NCBI GenBank assembly: GCA_008694505.1
Contig: VZDJ01000063.1
Coordinates: 4,114,527-4,178,526 of the forward strand
DNA from: Cyanoderma ruficeps
Taxonomy: Eukaryota > Chordata > Aves > Passeriformes > Timaliidae
Length of the DNA: 64,000 nt
Reading direction: 5' to 3'
Positions 24,091-36,884 of the stretch are shown one piece after another. Each line of letters opens with the position of its first letter. Positions within the stretch are counted from its first letter, which is position 1. The notes beneath the pieces are model-generated. The model searched no databases. It worked only from the letters and a program-made list of their open reading frames with translations, and had not been told where the DNA came from. The position numbers were made by a program, and so were the translations under genes.

Positions 24091-26108
24091 ACTTCCATTC
24101 CCTCTGCATTCAAGGACTTTCACCAGCACCTGGCATTTCTGCAGCAGTGGGGCAGAGGAGACATTTCCTCTGCCGAAAGCAGGGCGCAGATGGAGCTGTG
24201 CCCCTTTGGGAATGAATAAATAAATAAAGCTCAGTAAATGCAGGTTTCCCAGGCGGGAACCCTCTCCTTGCGGGCAGTCCTTTCGTGTTCAGCGTCTCTC
24301 TCGCTCGGAAGTGATTAAACATGGCAGCGTTGGCCAAGCTGCTCCGATGATACTGCACAGATTTCCCCAGGGGCAGGCTGGTGCTTTACTGATCCGACTC
24401 CTTCTTTCCTCCCCCTCCATCCCTGCCAGGGTTTTGGGGAAGGTCTCTGGGTGCTCTCAGCCCCCCCATGGGTGCCCAGGGCCTTCCCGCGGTTTGCCCC
24501 GACGCCGTGCCCGGCTCACACACAAGGAGTCCCCAGGACAGAAAGCAGCTTGCTTAAATATTTAACCAAAGCATATGGTGAGCTCCACGTTGGAGGGTGT
24601 TCAGGCAGGTGATAGATGTCTTTCTGGATCCAAGCATATGTGCTTGCCGGCACACATCTATTCCCTGGCGCACAGACGCCCTCCTGCCACTGGCACAGAC
24701 GGGATCCCTGCTCTTCTTTCACCTCCAAACATCCGCTCCCGAGCCAGCGCAGGTGCACAGCTCACACATCTCATGCCTGTATCCCAGTGCTGCACACAGA
24801 TCTTCACATCCTGGGAATGTGGTGGGGCTCCCCCGGCATTTCTGTCACCTACTCTGCTGCCTCTCCCGTGGCACACACTGCAGGGCTGAGGCCTTCCCTG
24901 AATATTTCTCCAGCTGCCTTTTGTAGCTCATCCCAAACTGCATAAACATCAGCAGCTTTGCCTCCTTGCTTAGGCCCTGCCACCTCCACTTCCATCTCCA
25001 TCTCCATCATCATCACCTCCCCACCCAAGTTGCTGGCATGTCCTGACTGTGCTGCTTGCCTGGGCTGTCCTGGCCCTGACCCTGACCCTGTGTCCCTGCC
25101 TCTGTCTCCGGACACCCCAGCACCCCAAATTTCAGCCATGCCCCAGGCTGAGTGGAGGGTGCACCTCAGACGGGCAAGGGGACTTCAGATGGGCCTCACC
25201 AAGTTGCCTATTCCTTCTTCAAGGAGAAATTGCATTTTTTTGCCTCAATCACCCCGTTTCTACTCACTTTTAGGAGCCAAGCAAGTAGTGCAGAAATACA
25301 CCTGTGACCTTTTCAGAGTGGCAAACCCTTTCTGATGTGGGAGTGAGGCAGAGCAGGTGCTCATCCCAGCCAAGGGGTCTCAGCGCCTGGCACAGCCTGG
25401 GAGAGAGTGGCTGTCCTGGTAAGCCCAGCCTTGCTTCCCCTTCATAAAACATGCAAACCTCCATCTTTCAGCACGAGCAACATCTGCTCCAGATCAAAGG
25501 AAACAACAAAGAACAACTATAAAAGTGTCTGGAAGAAAGGAAAAGAGGGAGAGTCAGACTTGCGTTCTGCAGGCGATCTGTGATGTGCACTGGCAGCTTC
25601 CTGAGCATCATCCTGACACTGCTCCTGCTTTTTGTAACAGCTTCTTACTGCTGTCACACTCAGACTTCCCTGCGTTTTACAGAGTTTGCTGCCACGGGTT
25701 CTGCCACTGGGATTTGGTGAGGGGGAATCCTGGGTGTCCTAACTCTGCTTGCAGCAATGCTGAGTCAGACCCAGCCCCCCCTCTGGCAACTGAGGGTCTG
25801 GCAAAGCCAGACAGGGTCTGCCAAAGGCAGGAACCCCAAAATGCAGCTCCAGGGCTCCTCCAGGTTGTAACCAGAGCACTTTGTAGCTGTCGGGTCAGGA
25901 GAAGGTGCAGTGCTGGCTGCCACAGTGCCAGGCACCTCCATGGTGCCTCCTCCCTCTTTTGTGTTCCAAAGCTTTCTGCCTTTAGGGAGCAAATTGAGAG
26001 CCCTGTGCCTTCAATTACAGGTGGATTATAATGGGCTTTTAAATCAGTTTGTGCTGCTCTAACACAATTATAGTTAAGAGAAAAGCAGGGAGGGCTTCAT
26101 CCTGCTGT

Positions 26109-26160
26109 CATATCATCCTTCCATCATAACACCCTTCCTTCATATCATCCTTCCATCATA
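26109..26160. repeat. Two-copy duplication of CATATCATCCTTCCATCATA
   Basis: An exact 20-bp copy recurs with a 32-bp period in a TC/AT-rich stretch. It looks like a short, recent local duplication. Confidence 0.85.
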
Positions 26161-29100
26161 TCAGGACCTGTTTTGAGCCTGTCCAGAGGTGTGAGGAAGG
26201 GAAAACACGGCCTCAGAGCCTGATCAGTCACAAAGGTTTGTACACAAACCCTTTGGGGGTGTCCATCCTTCTCCCCAGGGCTGCCTGGACCCTGGGCCGG
26301 CACCACCACCCCCGTCCCAGGTACAGCACAGATTTCCCAAGGGATTGCTCCCCCTCTTCCCAAACCTGGCAGCAGCCAAAGCCACGAAGAAAGAAGGCTG
26401 GAAACAAAGAGGACATACATAACGACCTTAATAAGCAATTAATAAATAACTAATGACAATTGCTCGTTCTAAAGCGAGGCGTAATGAGATGTGTCATACG
26501 GCACCGAAATGTGTCTAAATGATTTCCCCAACAGGTAACGGCTCCTGTTGCAGGGGAAGCTTGGAGGACACGAGATTTTTTACACCTGTCTCTGCAGCAG
26601 GTTATACAGCACGGCATCATAATAACTCAGAGGAGGAGGGGGAAAACAAGACGTTCCCAATCATTCATTAGTAAAGTATTTGTGAACGCGGGTATAATTC
26701 ACCGCATAAACAGCAGGGTTTCTGCAGACAAACTTTATAGCTAAGTGCCAAAAGGGAGCCCAATCTGATTCCACTTACGACAGCATAAATCAGCACTACT
26801 GCTGCAGTCAACAAGGGATACACCACAATAAACGTGCCACAATAGGAGAGTCGGGGCTCAAGCACAAGGATTTTTCCCTGATTTCTGGATGGGCCCAGGT
26901 CATGAGCCTGGATCAAGAGCAGCCCCCTAGGGAGGCAGGGTGCTGCCTCGCAAGATCCATTCCCTTGTTTTCAAGATTCTGAAGAGATCTGCGTCATTTT
27001 TTCCTAGCAAAGAAATGAAGAAAACACCTGACACCAAGCCCCACACCTGTGGGGAATCAAACCAGAGTTTCTTTGCATGGCTATTAATAAGCAGCTTTAA
27101 GAGGAGGCAGAATGCCTCCCTCAGGTTTGAGAGAGTTCTGTGTTCATGTTACAATGCCGGAAGGAAGATGTGGCACTGCTCTGGACTTCATTGACTCCTT
27201 TAAAATGAGTCTAATGATGCTGAGTGAAAAGAGAACAAGAAGAAATATATAAAAGCAAAGTTTTTCCATTATTATCCATGAAGAAATGCAGCCAAATAAG
27301 GAGTGTTTGGCAGTTCGGCTCCCTGTCTAGACAGATCTCATTTTCAACTCCACACACGCTGCACGGATCTAGTTTCCAGTTTTTGCACCCTGAGCCACCT
27401 GGGATTCCCCCTGCAAGCCAAGCAACGCCTCATGAAAGGCAGAAAATTGAAGGATCTCGAATCCTTAAGACACCTGCATCATTTTTCTAGCATTATTGAC
27501 ACCTCTCCTCAAGGCATGACAGCCTCTCTCACAACTGCCTCCACGGTGACCATCAAAGTGACAGTGACTCTGTCACACCCTGCCCAGGGGATGCAGGGTC
27601 CCCAGCTCCTCTCATTCCACTGGGTTCCAGTGAAGTCCCCACCAAACCCTTGGGAAAATCCCTGTGTGGGGACGAGCCAGAGCGTGCCGACAGCACCCCA
27701 GAAAGTTTGAACACGACTCGTGGTTAATACAAAGCTTGTCAAACCCATCACCTCGAAATGCTGGATGTCTTTATTAGATTCCTTTATCTCCCCCCGAGAT
27801 CGGAGGGACACGACGAGATGATTCTCGGCGGAGATGTCATCATCCAGAAACTAATTAAAGGCTGCGCGGGAAGTCGGGCCACGCACACTCTGGAGAACAA
27901 AACGCATTAGCAACCCGAGCCAGGGAAAATATTACAAGTGAACTTCAGATCAGAGAGGGTGAGAGAGGGATTTCACAGCAGCTCTCCTCTCCCCACGTTT
28001 CCTCACATTCATCCTTACACTCCTTCATCCTCGATAGGTGACCCCAGCTTGGGGCTGGTTAGGATCAGCCTGGGACCTGGGGGATGCAGGCCAACGGGAT
28101 CCTTTCCCCCACCACGGGAGAAAATCATGATCTGTGGATTTTCCATTATTTTTAATGATAGAAAAGCCTCCTTGCTGCCAGTCAATAAGTGCAGAGAAGG
28201 ATGGATGGATGCCGGCTCTGCCAGAGTGCTCCTGGCAAAACCCTCGGTCTTGTTGGGTCTCATCTCTCCATCAACATAATGACAAGAATTTCTCACCCTT
28301 GCAAGCTCATTAAAAAGACAACAACAGATGAAATTAGAAGATACCCAGAGCCTATGGCCACAGGAACTGGATGTGGGGGCATTTCTCCATGGGGACTGAT
28401 GCACAGATCTAGCTTAGGACAGATGTCTCAGGTGGATGTACCTGTAGCCCTTCCCAGACAACCTGGAGTCTCCCATTCCTACAGACAAATGTCCACAATA
28501 TTACTCACCTGATCCATCAACCCAGGCTGTCCTGCTTAATTCTGCACAAACCCCCAGCTGCCCTCCCCCCAACCAGCCAGAGTGGCTGTGCCCCACCCTC
28601 CTGCTCCCCCCATCCTGCTCCTGGAGAGCAGGGGGGCTCTCCCTGTCCCCTCCAGCTCTCTGTGAATGCAGAGTGGCCATCACGCCAAGGGCTGAGCTTG
28701 CTGAACTGCCCCAGTGCCACTTTACTCCTCAAAAGGGACCTGACAGGAACAAAGGAGCTCAAACGTCCTTTCCAAAGATAAATCAGATGCTCTAATGCAG
28801 CCTGCATCTCCAATGAATATAGGGCAGGTGTCTCTGAAGTGAAGTATTAGTTAAAATGATGCTCTTTAAATTACATTTCAGCTATTTCAGGCAGACAGGT
28901 TGTGTGTGGGTTGGGCTGGGTTTTTTTATGATCTATCTAGAGGCTTAAAAAGACACAGAGAGAAATAAATCTCCCTTCCATTAAAAACACACTATGCTCT
29001 TGCATATTTGTTCTTATCTCGGCGCTCTCTCGCTCTCGTGCTCCCTCTCCCCGGGCTGGAGCACGAAGGAAGTGTTTGTGATTACACTTCCACGCTGACA

Positions 29101-30060
29101 CTCAGCTAATTCGAGGAGCTGCCAGCCCGTGCCCAGGCAGAGCTCGCCCGCCCTCGCAGGAGGATGAGCTGTGCTTCCCCAAATGCCTCGCTGGACCCGC
29201 CGCCTTTGCTTCAAAAACCATCGAGATCCGCGGCGTTAATGTGGAACCATGCAAAAGCCCCAAGTTTTGATTGAGTTTATTTGGATCTTCTGAGTCTATC
29301 CATGCCCTTTTGGCCTCATTTATCTATTTACATCCCTCCACTGCCAGCGCTGCCTGTCCCCAGACAGCTCCTTTCCTCCCATCCTTCCTGAGCTCCAGCT
29401 TTTCCAGGTGCCTCTCGTGCTCCAGACAAGGCTTTTACTTCCGCTTGGGCCTCTTCCCATCTTTGCCTTTGACTCCAGTTAAAAATTAATGGATGAGGCA
29501 GGGAGCACAGCCCTGTTATTGTCTGATTAGGTGGTCTGGAGGCTGCTACTTATGCCCAGACTCTGTTTGTCTGGGAGAACAGAGTAGGAGAACAAAGCCT
29601 GTGAAGTGGGAGAACAAAGCTCGGTAAGTGGGAGTTCAGCAAGGTCCAGCAGTTCAAAATGAACCACAGGTGAGGTGATCCATGCCTCCATGTGCTGCCG
29701 CTCCTCCTATCCCCATGGGAACACATTTCTTGTGATTCATCCATCGCTCCAACAGAGGCAGATCTACCTTCCCAAAGATGCCCCGATCCATTCCTTATTC
29801 CTCTTAGTAATTTTTTTACATCCCTGCTTTTTCAGGCTTTCCTTCTTGGGCTCCAAGAATCCCCCAGCCTTCCTCACCCCTCCCATGAAACATTTCTGGT
29901 CCCTCACCCTATCCCAAGGCACGTTTCTAGGCCAACTCTAAGCTGCCCCATGCCCAGGGGATCAACCCAAAGCTGAACCAAAGGTGCCAGGAACAAGCAG
30001 GACTGCAAATCCCAACGATGCAGAGTCTGTGGGATGATGCTCACTGTCCTTCCCAAGCCT

Positions 30061-30158
30061 TCCAATGTGGTTTATCCCTATCACCAAAACACCCTGGGAG
30101 ATAAGGGAGCGTTATCATTCCCACTTCATGGATGGAGAAATGAGACCCAAAGATCAAA
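30061..30158. mobile_element. Old MIR/L2-like SINE tail
   Basis: AACACCCTGGGAGATAAGG, then a TTATCATTCCCACTTCATGG block and ATGGAGAAATGAGACCCAAA, follow the order of the well-known ancient tail: 'acaaccctgtgaggtaggt', 'attattatccccattttaca', 'gatgaggaaactgaggca'. It is highly diverged, so assignment to a subfamily is not possible by eye. Confidence 0.6.
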
Positions 30159-32543
30159 TGGGCCAGAAGTGCCTGTTTGGATCAACGCTCTGCAGCACCT
30201 GCCTCTCAGGCTCTGTGGAGCTTGGAAAACCACGTTAAAAAGGCACAGGGAGAGTGAGGGTGGCTGCCAGGGCAGGTATTCCCGTGGGGCTGCACGGAAT
30301 GAGAGCTCCACGGTTCAGAATCAGCCATCAGGCCACCGAGACGCAGCCGTACATCCCTGAACACAGAGGGGCAATTAAAACTCCAATCCCCAATTTCAAC
30401 CCAGACAAGCAACATTTGTGAGAGCTCAAAGCAAAGGAAAAGGAGGGAGCGGCAGTCCCACAAGGGAAGGATATCGATGCGCCTGGAGAACGCGGGGGCT
30501 GTTCTCCTTTCCCATTAGGACTACTCCTTCATTTCCTGTTTCTCCTAAACAAAGCCCTCGAGCCTTCTTCTCGGCCACACTCGTGCCTCCGAGAATGCCA
30601 GAAAAGCCACAGGGAATTATCCCCGCCAGAGCATCTTTAATTTCCCTATTTGTCTTCCTAATGCCCGGCCTCATCGCCAGCACCGTCTATTCCCCATGTG
30701 CTCCTACTTTACATGGAAGAACTATTTTTACCCCATTCTTCCTATCCCTCTTTTTCCTCCCATTTAATCATTTGGAGGCTTTTTATCCACACTTTCCTTT
30801 CCTTTCTTTCCTCTTTCCCTTTCATTTTTAATACCTGTGGTTCTCCGATTCAAAATCATTACTGTTTTTAACTTGACTCGAGCCTCTTAATTAAGTTACT
30901 TTCCATTATTTTTTATCTAGTCCATTTGTCTACATCCCCCGCACCCTCCCTAATTCTCCCTTTCCTCCCCAAGGCAGGCTGGGTATGAAATCTTACATTT
31001 CCATTTGGCTAACAATCACTTTGAATTTTTAAATGCTATTAAATTGGATCACACCAGTCACTGGACTGGAGTTGTCGAGCTGTGATATTTACTCGCGCCA
31101 GTCAAAGGGAAATGAAATTGTGGCAGCGCAGGAGGGGGAGGCGATGGGGGAGCCCAGATTTATTCTGCCCGCCGTCCTCGCAAACAGCCACAATCCCCTC
31201 GGATTTCTGAGCGAGTTCAAAGGAAACTCCTAACACTCAACCATGAACGCATTGTAATGTCTTTAATAAATCAATTACTTGTTGGCAGGGAAGTGTCAGC
31301 GCATCTCCAATCCTCGTAATCACCTCAGCCTTGCTGTGTTTTAAGAGCGGAAAGCCCACGGAGGTAGACGGGGAGCCAGGAGCGTCATCGGCGCGAGGGC
31401 AAAGCACAGAAAGCACCACTTTGTCTCGCCAGGAAAGGCCAAAAGGTGCAGAAAGGATTTGCATCATGTAAAAAAAAAACACAGGGACACCCACAGAGTG
31501 ACCCCCAGCTCCAGGGTAAGGACGCCACAGGACCCTGCCAGCACTGCACGGGGCTCGTCCTTGCCAGGGCAGCTCCTGGGATGCAGGAGCTCGGAAGGAA
31601 GGACTGCAGCAGGTTCACTGGGAAAGGTGTTGTGGTAATTAATGCCTATCCCAGGAAATCAGCCCCTGCTCCTTCCTGCTCAGTGCTGAGCAGGGGTACA
31701 TTATAAAGCAGTGTTTTCCCACCGCCCCGAGAGCCAGACAACCTTTTGCTGCGCTAATTCAGACCCTGAGTTTTGTGCTTCTGCTTCAGGAGGGTGCCAT
31801 ATTTCAATTTTACTAAAAGAGGCCTTTTCCACTTGAAAATTTGCTAAAGGGAGAGGGATTTGATTACAAAGCAGCCCTGGCCAAATCCAACCCCTCCTCC
31901 TCTCCCTGGGCCGACAACATCCTCCCCTCCACAACAACAATCATCTGAGCACAAACAGACAACAGAGCTTTTCAGAAAGTAATGAACTCCGGTCGGAGCC
32001 AAGTCAGGAAGGGTTTAATGTTCATCGCAGAGAGCTTGGCGAGGCCATCAATTATATAGTCCTGCTGCTGAAGGAGCGAAAAAAAAAAGAGAATATTTCA
32101 GACAGACTCGGCCGAAAAAGAAAAGATAGGGAAGGAAATCACTGTGAGAGAGATTTAATTTCACAAGCAGAGAGAAGTGTTTGCAAAAGAGGAGGAGGAT
32201 CAAAGGCTGAAGCTCCCGGGCTGGCTGCGAGGAGGAGGGATTACAAGGAGGGCAAACCATGGAGGAGACATCTCTGTTGATGCCTTGTGTCAGTGCTGAG
32301 CCAGGCAAGGAGAGCCACAGGCACAATCTGGGCAGTCTGTTGGCTGTGGGGGCCCAGTGAGCAGGAGACTTGGGCACAGAGGAGGGTGGATTGAGACCTG
32401 TTCACAGGACACCACAGGGACTGTGGCCTCTCCTGCCTCATCCTGAATCCTACCCAGGAAATTGTACAAGATGCTGCCAAAAAGGAGAAGTGAAACCTTT
32501 TGGGCATCTCTACTACAGGCACCAGTAACCCAGAAATGAAAAA

Positions 32544-32766
32544 TCACAGAATCCCAGAATGGTTTGGGTTGGAAGGGACATTAAAGCTCAGCTCATCTCA
32601 TTCCACCTCCTGCCATGGGCAGGGACAACTTCCACTATCCCAGGGTGCTCCAAGCCCTGTCTAACCTGGCCTTGGGCACTTCCAGAGATCCAGGGGCAGC
32701 CACAGCTGCTCTGGGCACCCTATGCCAGGGTCTCCCCACCCTCACAGGGAAGAATTCCTTCTGTTT
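32544..32766 (-). mobile_element. CR1 LINE fragment (3' end, inverted)
   Basis: It starts with TCACAGAATCCCAGAATGG, the inverted CR1 terminus, then GGTTTGGGTTGGAAGGGACA, CCTGCCATGGGCAGGGACAA, CTAACCTGGCCTTGGGCACT, and AGGGAAGAATTCCTTCTG. It is 5'-truncated and on the same strand as NTM. One long plus-strand open frame (32722-33561) begins inside it and is not a gene. Confidence 0.95.
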
Positions 32767-35041
32767 GAGGATATGGATCCACCTAAAACAAGAAGACCTC
32801 CCCACCCTCTCTCCTGCACCCAATGGGGCTGTGCTGAGCCCTTCCAGGGATCCAGTCATGGACTAAGAAACAAATTCACCTCCTTTCTGAGGGACAGGAC
32901 AAAGGGGTTTCACTGCTGTCTCACAGCAGGCACAGACAACTCAAACCAGAAATACTTCAAGACCAAATTTCAATATCTTGTTTATATCTCAAGAATCACA
33001 CTCCCACATCTTTTACAAAGATCCTTGCCTTTTTGTTTTCCATTTCCTGCTTCTCCTTGTCTTTCTAAATCTCTTTCTTCTCCATTTCATTACCAGAACA
33101 GAAAGGAAAACAAAATCATAACTCTCCCCATGTTTCAGTGCAGCTCCTTCTTCCCAGCTTTCCCCTCTCCTTTAAAACCCAAGCAAGAACAAGGTGAAAA
33201 AAACCCACATTTTCCACCGAGTTTCCCCCTTTATTCTCCCAGTGACCTCTCCCAGCCTGTCCTCAAGCCTGGGGATATTTGCTGGAGGTTCTCTAGCCCT
33301 CAGAGGCAGCAGGGCCGGGCAGCTTTTCGGCAGCTGTTCCCTTGGCCTCTCCTTTATCTCCAGCATTGTGTTCACATCTGCTTCCCCCCCTGCCTCTTTC
33401 CCTGCTGCTGGGAGTCTGCTTTTAAATCACTGCTCAGCACAGCAGCTGCCAGGCACAAGTTCCATGCCCCGCTTGGATGGGGGATCCAAAAGCCGTTTGC
33501 AAACCTCCCTCTGCCTTTTTTCTTCACTAATTTTCTTAATTTTTTTTTTAAAGCCTCCTGAACCTGCCGGTGCTGCCACACTGCTTTCCCCTCCTCCCTT
33601 TTGGCTGTGGAGCTCTCTTGGCTCTGGAAGCATGTTCAGACACCTGGTTGTTGGCAGCGTGGGGTTTGGCAGCAGCTGGCGGCGGGCAGCTCTCCGATAG
33701 GGAACGGGAGGAGAGCAGGGATCACCCTGGGGGTCACAGCTACCCACCGTGGCCACCAAGGATGTGCTGGTGGCCACTTGCACTGCTCCTGGCTTGTTGG
33801 TGGCTTTCTACCGCCCACATCCCTCTGGCTTTGCCTGCAGCTTTGGCCAAGGCCATTTCCGGTTTTGCTGAGGATTTGTAGGATAAAAAAAAAACCAAAA
33901 AAAACCCCACAGATTTGTGCATCATCACTCCGGAGCTGGGAGCGCGTTTAGGACAAGGCATTGCCATCTGTGGCTCCCTTCCTCGGCAGAGTCCTGCTCC
34001 CAAGCAGGGAAATTTTGGCAGAGCGAGGCAGCAAACCCTGGGGAGCAGAGCCAGGCACGTGGAGGGCTGGATGCCTCACTGCCACCCTGCCCACACAGCG
34101 GCTCCAGGCTAAATTCCCCTTCCAGATTGCAATCTCTCTGCGCTACCAAAAAAAAAAGAGAGGGCTACATCCTTCCGGCGGCAGTAACGTACAAAATTCC
34201 CTGAAAAAACTTGGCTGATTCCTCCCCAACCTCCTTTCGCTCAAGGTCTGTGCAGGATTGCAGGCCAGGATCCCCATGGATGCCACCTTCATGGCAAAGA
34301 CTACACCAAACAGACAGAAATCCCTTGGGAAGAGCCCTTTGCTTCATCCTCTGACTGCCCAAGCCTCTGCAACAGGTTTTTGCTTCTGGACTCGCCTCCG
34401 GAGAGACTGGCCAGAAAAATCAGTTCTAAAGGCCAAAAAGAAGAGCCAGATTAAAGTATCAACTCTGAATTTATGCTCAGGACTTAAGGTTTAATAATGC
34501 AACAGAAAATCAATATTTAATAAAGCAAATGATGGAGAAAAACAGTGAATGGGAGATGAGCTGCTGCTCGTGTTTTCAAACATGTAACCCCCGGAGGAGC
34601 GGGGTTGGCAGGATGGATGTGGAACCAGATTGCCACAAAGAGCTGGCACACAGGACACCCCAGGTCCCAGTGATTCCAGCTCCGGTGTCAAGGGGAGCTC
34701 ACGGGTCTTTTATTAAAGGACAAACAAGGAATTACTGCCGTGGTCAGAATCCAAATACTCGTGAAGAGAGATCAAATGCTGAGGCACGAGGGGAGCTGAG
34801 CAGCTGCTGCATTGAGCAGGCTCGGATTGGGGCTGGGCTGGAGGAACCCAGACGGGCAGCAACACCCCCAGGTTCAGGTGCCAAAGAGTTTTCTGGGGAT
34901 GGAGAGCTGAGAAGCTGGGAGGGAGCACAAGGGCTCAAAGCAGAGGGAGAATTCCTGCCTGCTGTACAGGAGAGGAGGTGGTGGGGGTGGTTCAGGTGGG
35001 CAGTTGGGGCACTAAGCAGGGCTGGCAGGTGTGGTGGGACA

Positions 35042-35771
35042 GCAAATGTGCATCCCTGAGCACGGCAAGCACACATCCTGGGCACGGCAGGAGTGCATCC
35101 CTGGGAATGGCAAACCTGCATCCCTGGGAATGGCAAACCTGCACCCCTGGACACAGACCTGCATCCCTGGGAGTGGCAAACCTGCATCCCTGGACACAAA
35201 CCTGCATCCCTGGGAATGGCAAACCTGCATCCCTGGGCACAGACCACACATCCCTGGGAATAGCAAAGCAGCATCCCTGGGAATGGCAAACCTGCACCCC
35301 TGGGCACAAACCTGCATCCCTGGGAGTGGCAAACCTGCATCCCTGGGAGTGGCAAACCTGCATCCCTGGACACAAACCTGCATCCCTGGGAGTGGCAAAC
35401 CTGCATTCCTGGGCACAGACCACACACCTTTGGGCAAAACAAACCTGCATCCTTGAGCATGGCAGGAGTGCAGGTCTGGGCATGACAAGTGTGCATCCCT
35501 GAGCACAGCAAGCAGACATCCCTGGGGACAGCAAGAGTGCATCCCTGACAGCAGCAAACCTGCATCCCTGGGGACATCAAAAGTGCATCCCTGGGCATCT
35601 CTTGGCACAAATTGCACATCCCTGAGCACAGGAAGAGCTCATACCCGGGCAAAACAATCACGAATCACCAGACACAGAAGGAGAGCATCCCTGGGCATGA
35701 CAAGCATAAGTGCCTGGGCACATCCCGAGGCCAGAAGCACACATCCCTGGGCACAGCAAGTGTGGATCCCC
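35042..35771. repeat. Minisatellite with alternating 23- and 20-bp units
   Basis: CATCCCTGGGAATGGCAAACC-type units of 23 bp alternate with about 20-bp units of the CTGCATCCCTGGACACAAAC type, giving a higher-order period of about 43 bp in the core (35101-35420). The flanks hold more diverged units such as CATCCCTGAGCACGGCAAG. Several frames on both strands stay open through the array, producing spurious proteins up to about 300 codons. Confidence 0.96.
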
Positions 35772-36550
35772 CCTGCAGCGCTGGGCCTGGGCAGGACGAG
35801 GGAAGCTCTGCGATGCTCGAGACAGATCAGCAGCTCTGCCTCCCTCCCCTGGAGGCTGGAGAAAACTGCAGCGAGCCCCTGCATGGCACAGAGATGTCAC
35901 CAGCGCCTTGTCCCCCCACTGCCTTTCCAGCCCTGACACAACGCTGCCAGCCGGGAAAGGAGGAATTTTGCCCATACCCATGCCAGCGATGGCAGGTGCT
36001 TCTTGGGGTACACGGCTTAGGGTGCACCAAGATTTGTGCCCCACCTCACAAATTCTGGGGACTCTGGATAAATCCTCTAGGCAAAGGAGACTCTCACTTG
36101 CACAGGAATCAGTGCCCTTGGATGAAACCCCTCCCCTGGCATGCTGCGTGTGCTGGGTTGTCTGCCTGGCCCTGCAGCACGGCAGTAATTTGTAGCTTGT
36201 GCCGGGATCCTTCACATTGAAAGATGACATATAAATATAAAACGTTATCACTCCATAACAGCCACATGCTATAAAACGCCAGCCAGAAGGATCTGGAACT
36301 AGATGGAGGCAGTGCTTTAAATCCTTCCCTGCAGAGTTACTGCCTCTAAAACAACAGACCTGCTCCAAAGAGCCCCAGCAACGGAGGGAGAAGAGGACAG
36401 ACCCCGATAAAAACACCACAATTGAGGAATTAGATGAATAAGTGATGGGATTACAGCGTGACCTCCCCATGCTGACAGCCCCAGGGTAGCAGTAGCACCG
36501 GCACACCGGATGACGTCTCCTCCCATTCATCCCCTGCTGTGATTTTGTTC

Positions 36551-36864
36551 CTGTAGTAACAACAAAGCGCCGGTACCGATGTTACACTACAGCGGGCTGA
36601 CTCCGCTCCCGCGGTTACGATAACAATGCTGTTACTGTAGTAACATTACGGAGCCGAGGTCTCACTGTTCTACCCTTAATTTTATTGTCGTAAGATTAAA
36701 TTGCAATAATGTTATTGAGCTGCCATTAGTGTCGCCATGGCAACAATAACATTAAGGTAGCGAGATCACATTACAGCGGTCCAACCGTTCCACCACAAAT
36801 ATTTTAATGTAGTAAAACAAAAGAGATTACTGCAGTAACATTAAACTGCAGTGACCTCATTAAA
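36551..36864. repeat. Degenerate GTAGTAAC / TTACAG repeat cluster
   Basis: Related motifs recur in about 310 bp: GTAGTAAC at 36553 and 36637, GTAGTAAA at 36809, GCAGTAAC at 36832. GTTACTGTAGTAAC (36631-36644) is a near-palindrome and TTACTGCAGTAA (36827-36838) is a perfect 12-bp one. ACTACAGCGG (36586) and ATTACAGCGG (36770) are each followed by similar CT-CCG-TCC sequence, so the cluster looks like an old, decayed tandem array. Despite being AT-rich it keeps many CpGs. I do not recognise it as a named repeat. Confidence 0.7.
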
Positions 36865-36884
36865 CCCCCACCGGCTTTATCACA

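Noticed and set aside
32767..32950. Extension of the CR1 copy at 32544 to about 32950
   Set aside because: After AAGAATTCCTTCTG the sequence no longer follows the CR1 order I recognise, so I ended the element at 32766.
32722..33561. Plus-strand open frame of 279 codons
   Set aside because: It begins within an inverted CR1 relic and continues through low-complexity pyrimidine-rich intron. No recognisable domain or codon structure.
34744..35661. Minus-strand open frame of about 305 codons with CHSQGCRF-like repeats
   Set aside because: It is the translation of the 20/23-bp minisatellite. Other frames on both strands are equally open, no domain is present, and it lies inside an NTM intron.
36205..36280. 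L2/L3-like tail (GAAAGATGACATATAAATAT)
   Set aside because: It resembles 'gaaaggcgctatataaat', but only about 25 bases align. A profile search would be needed.
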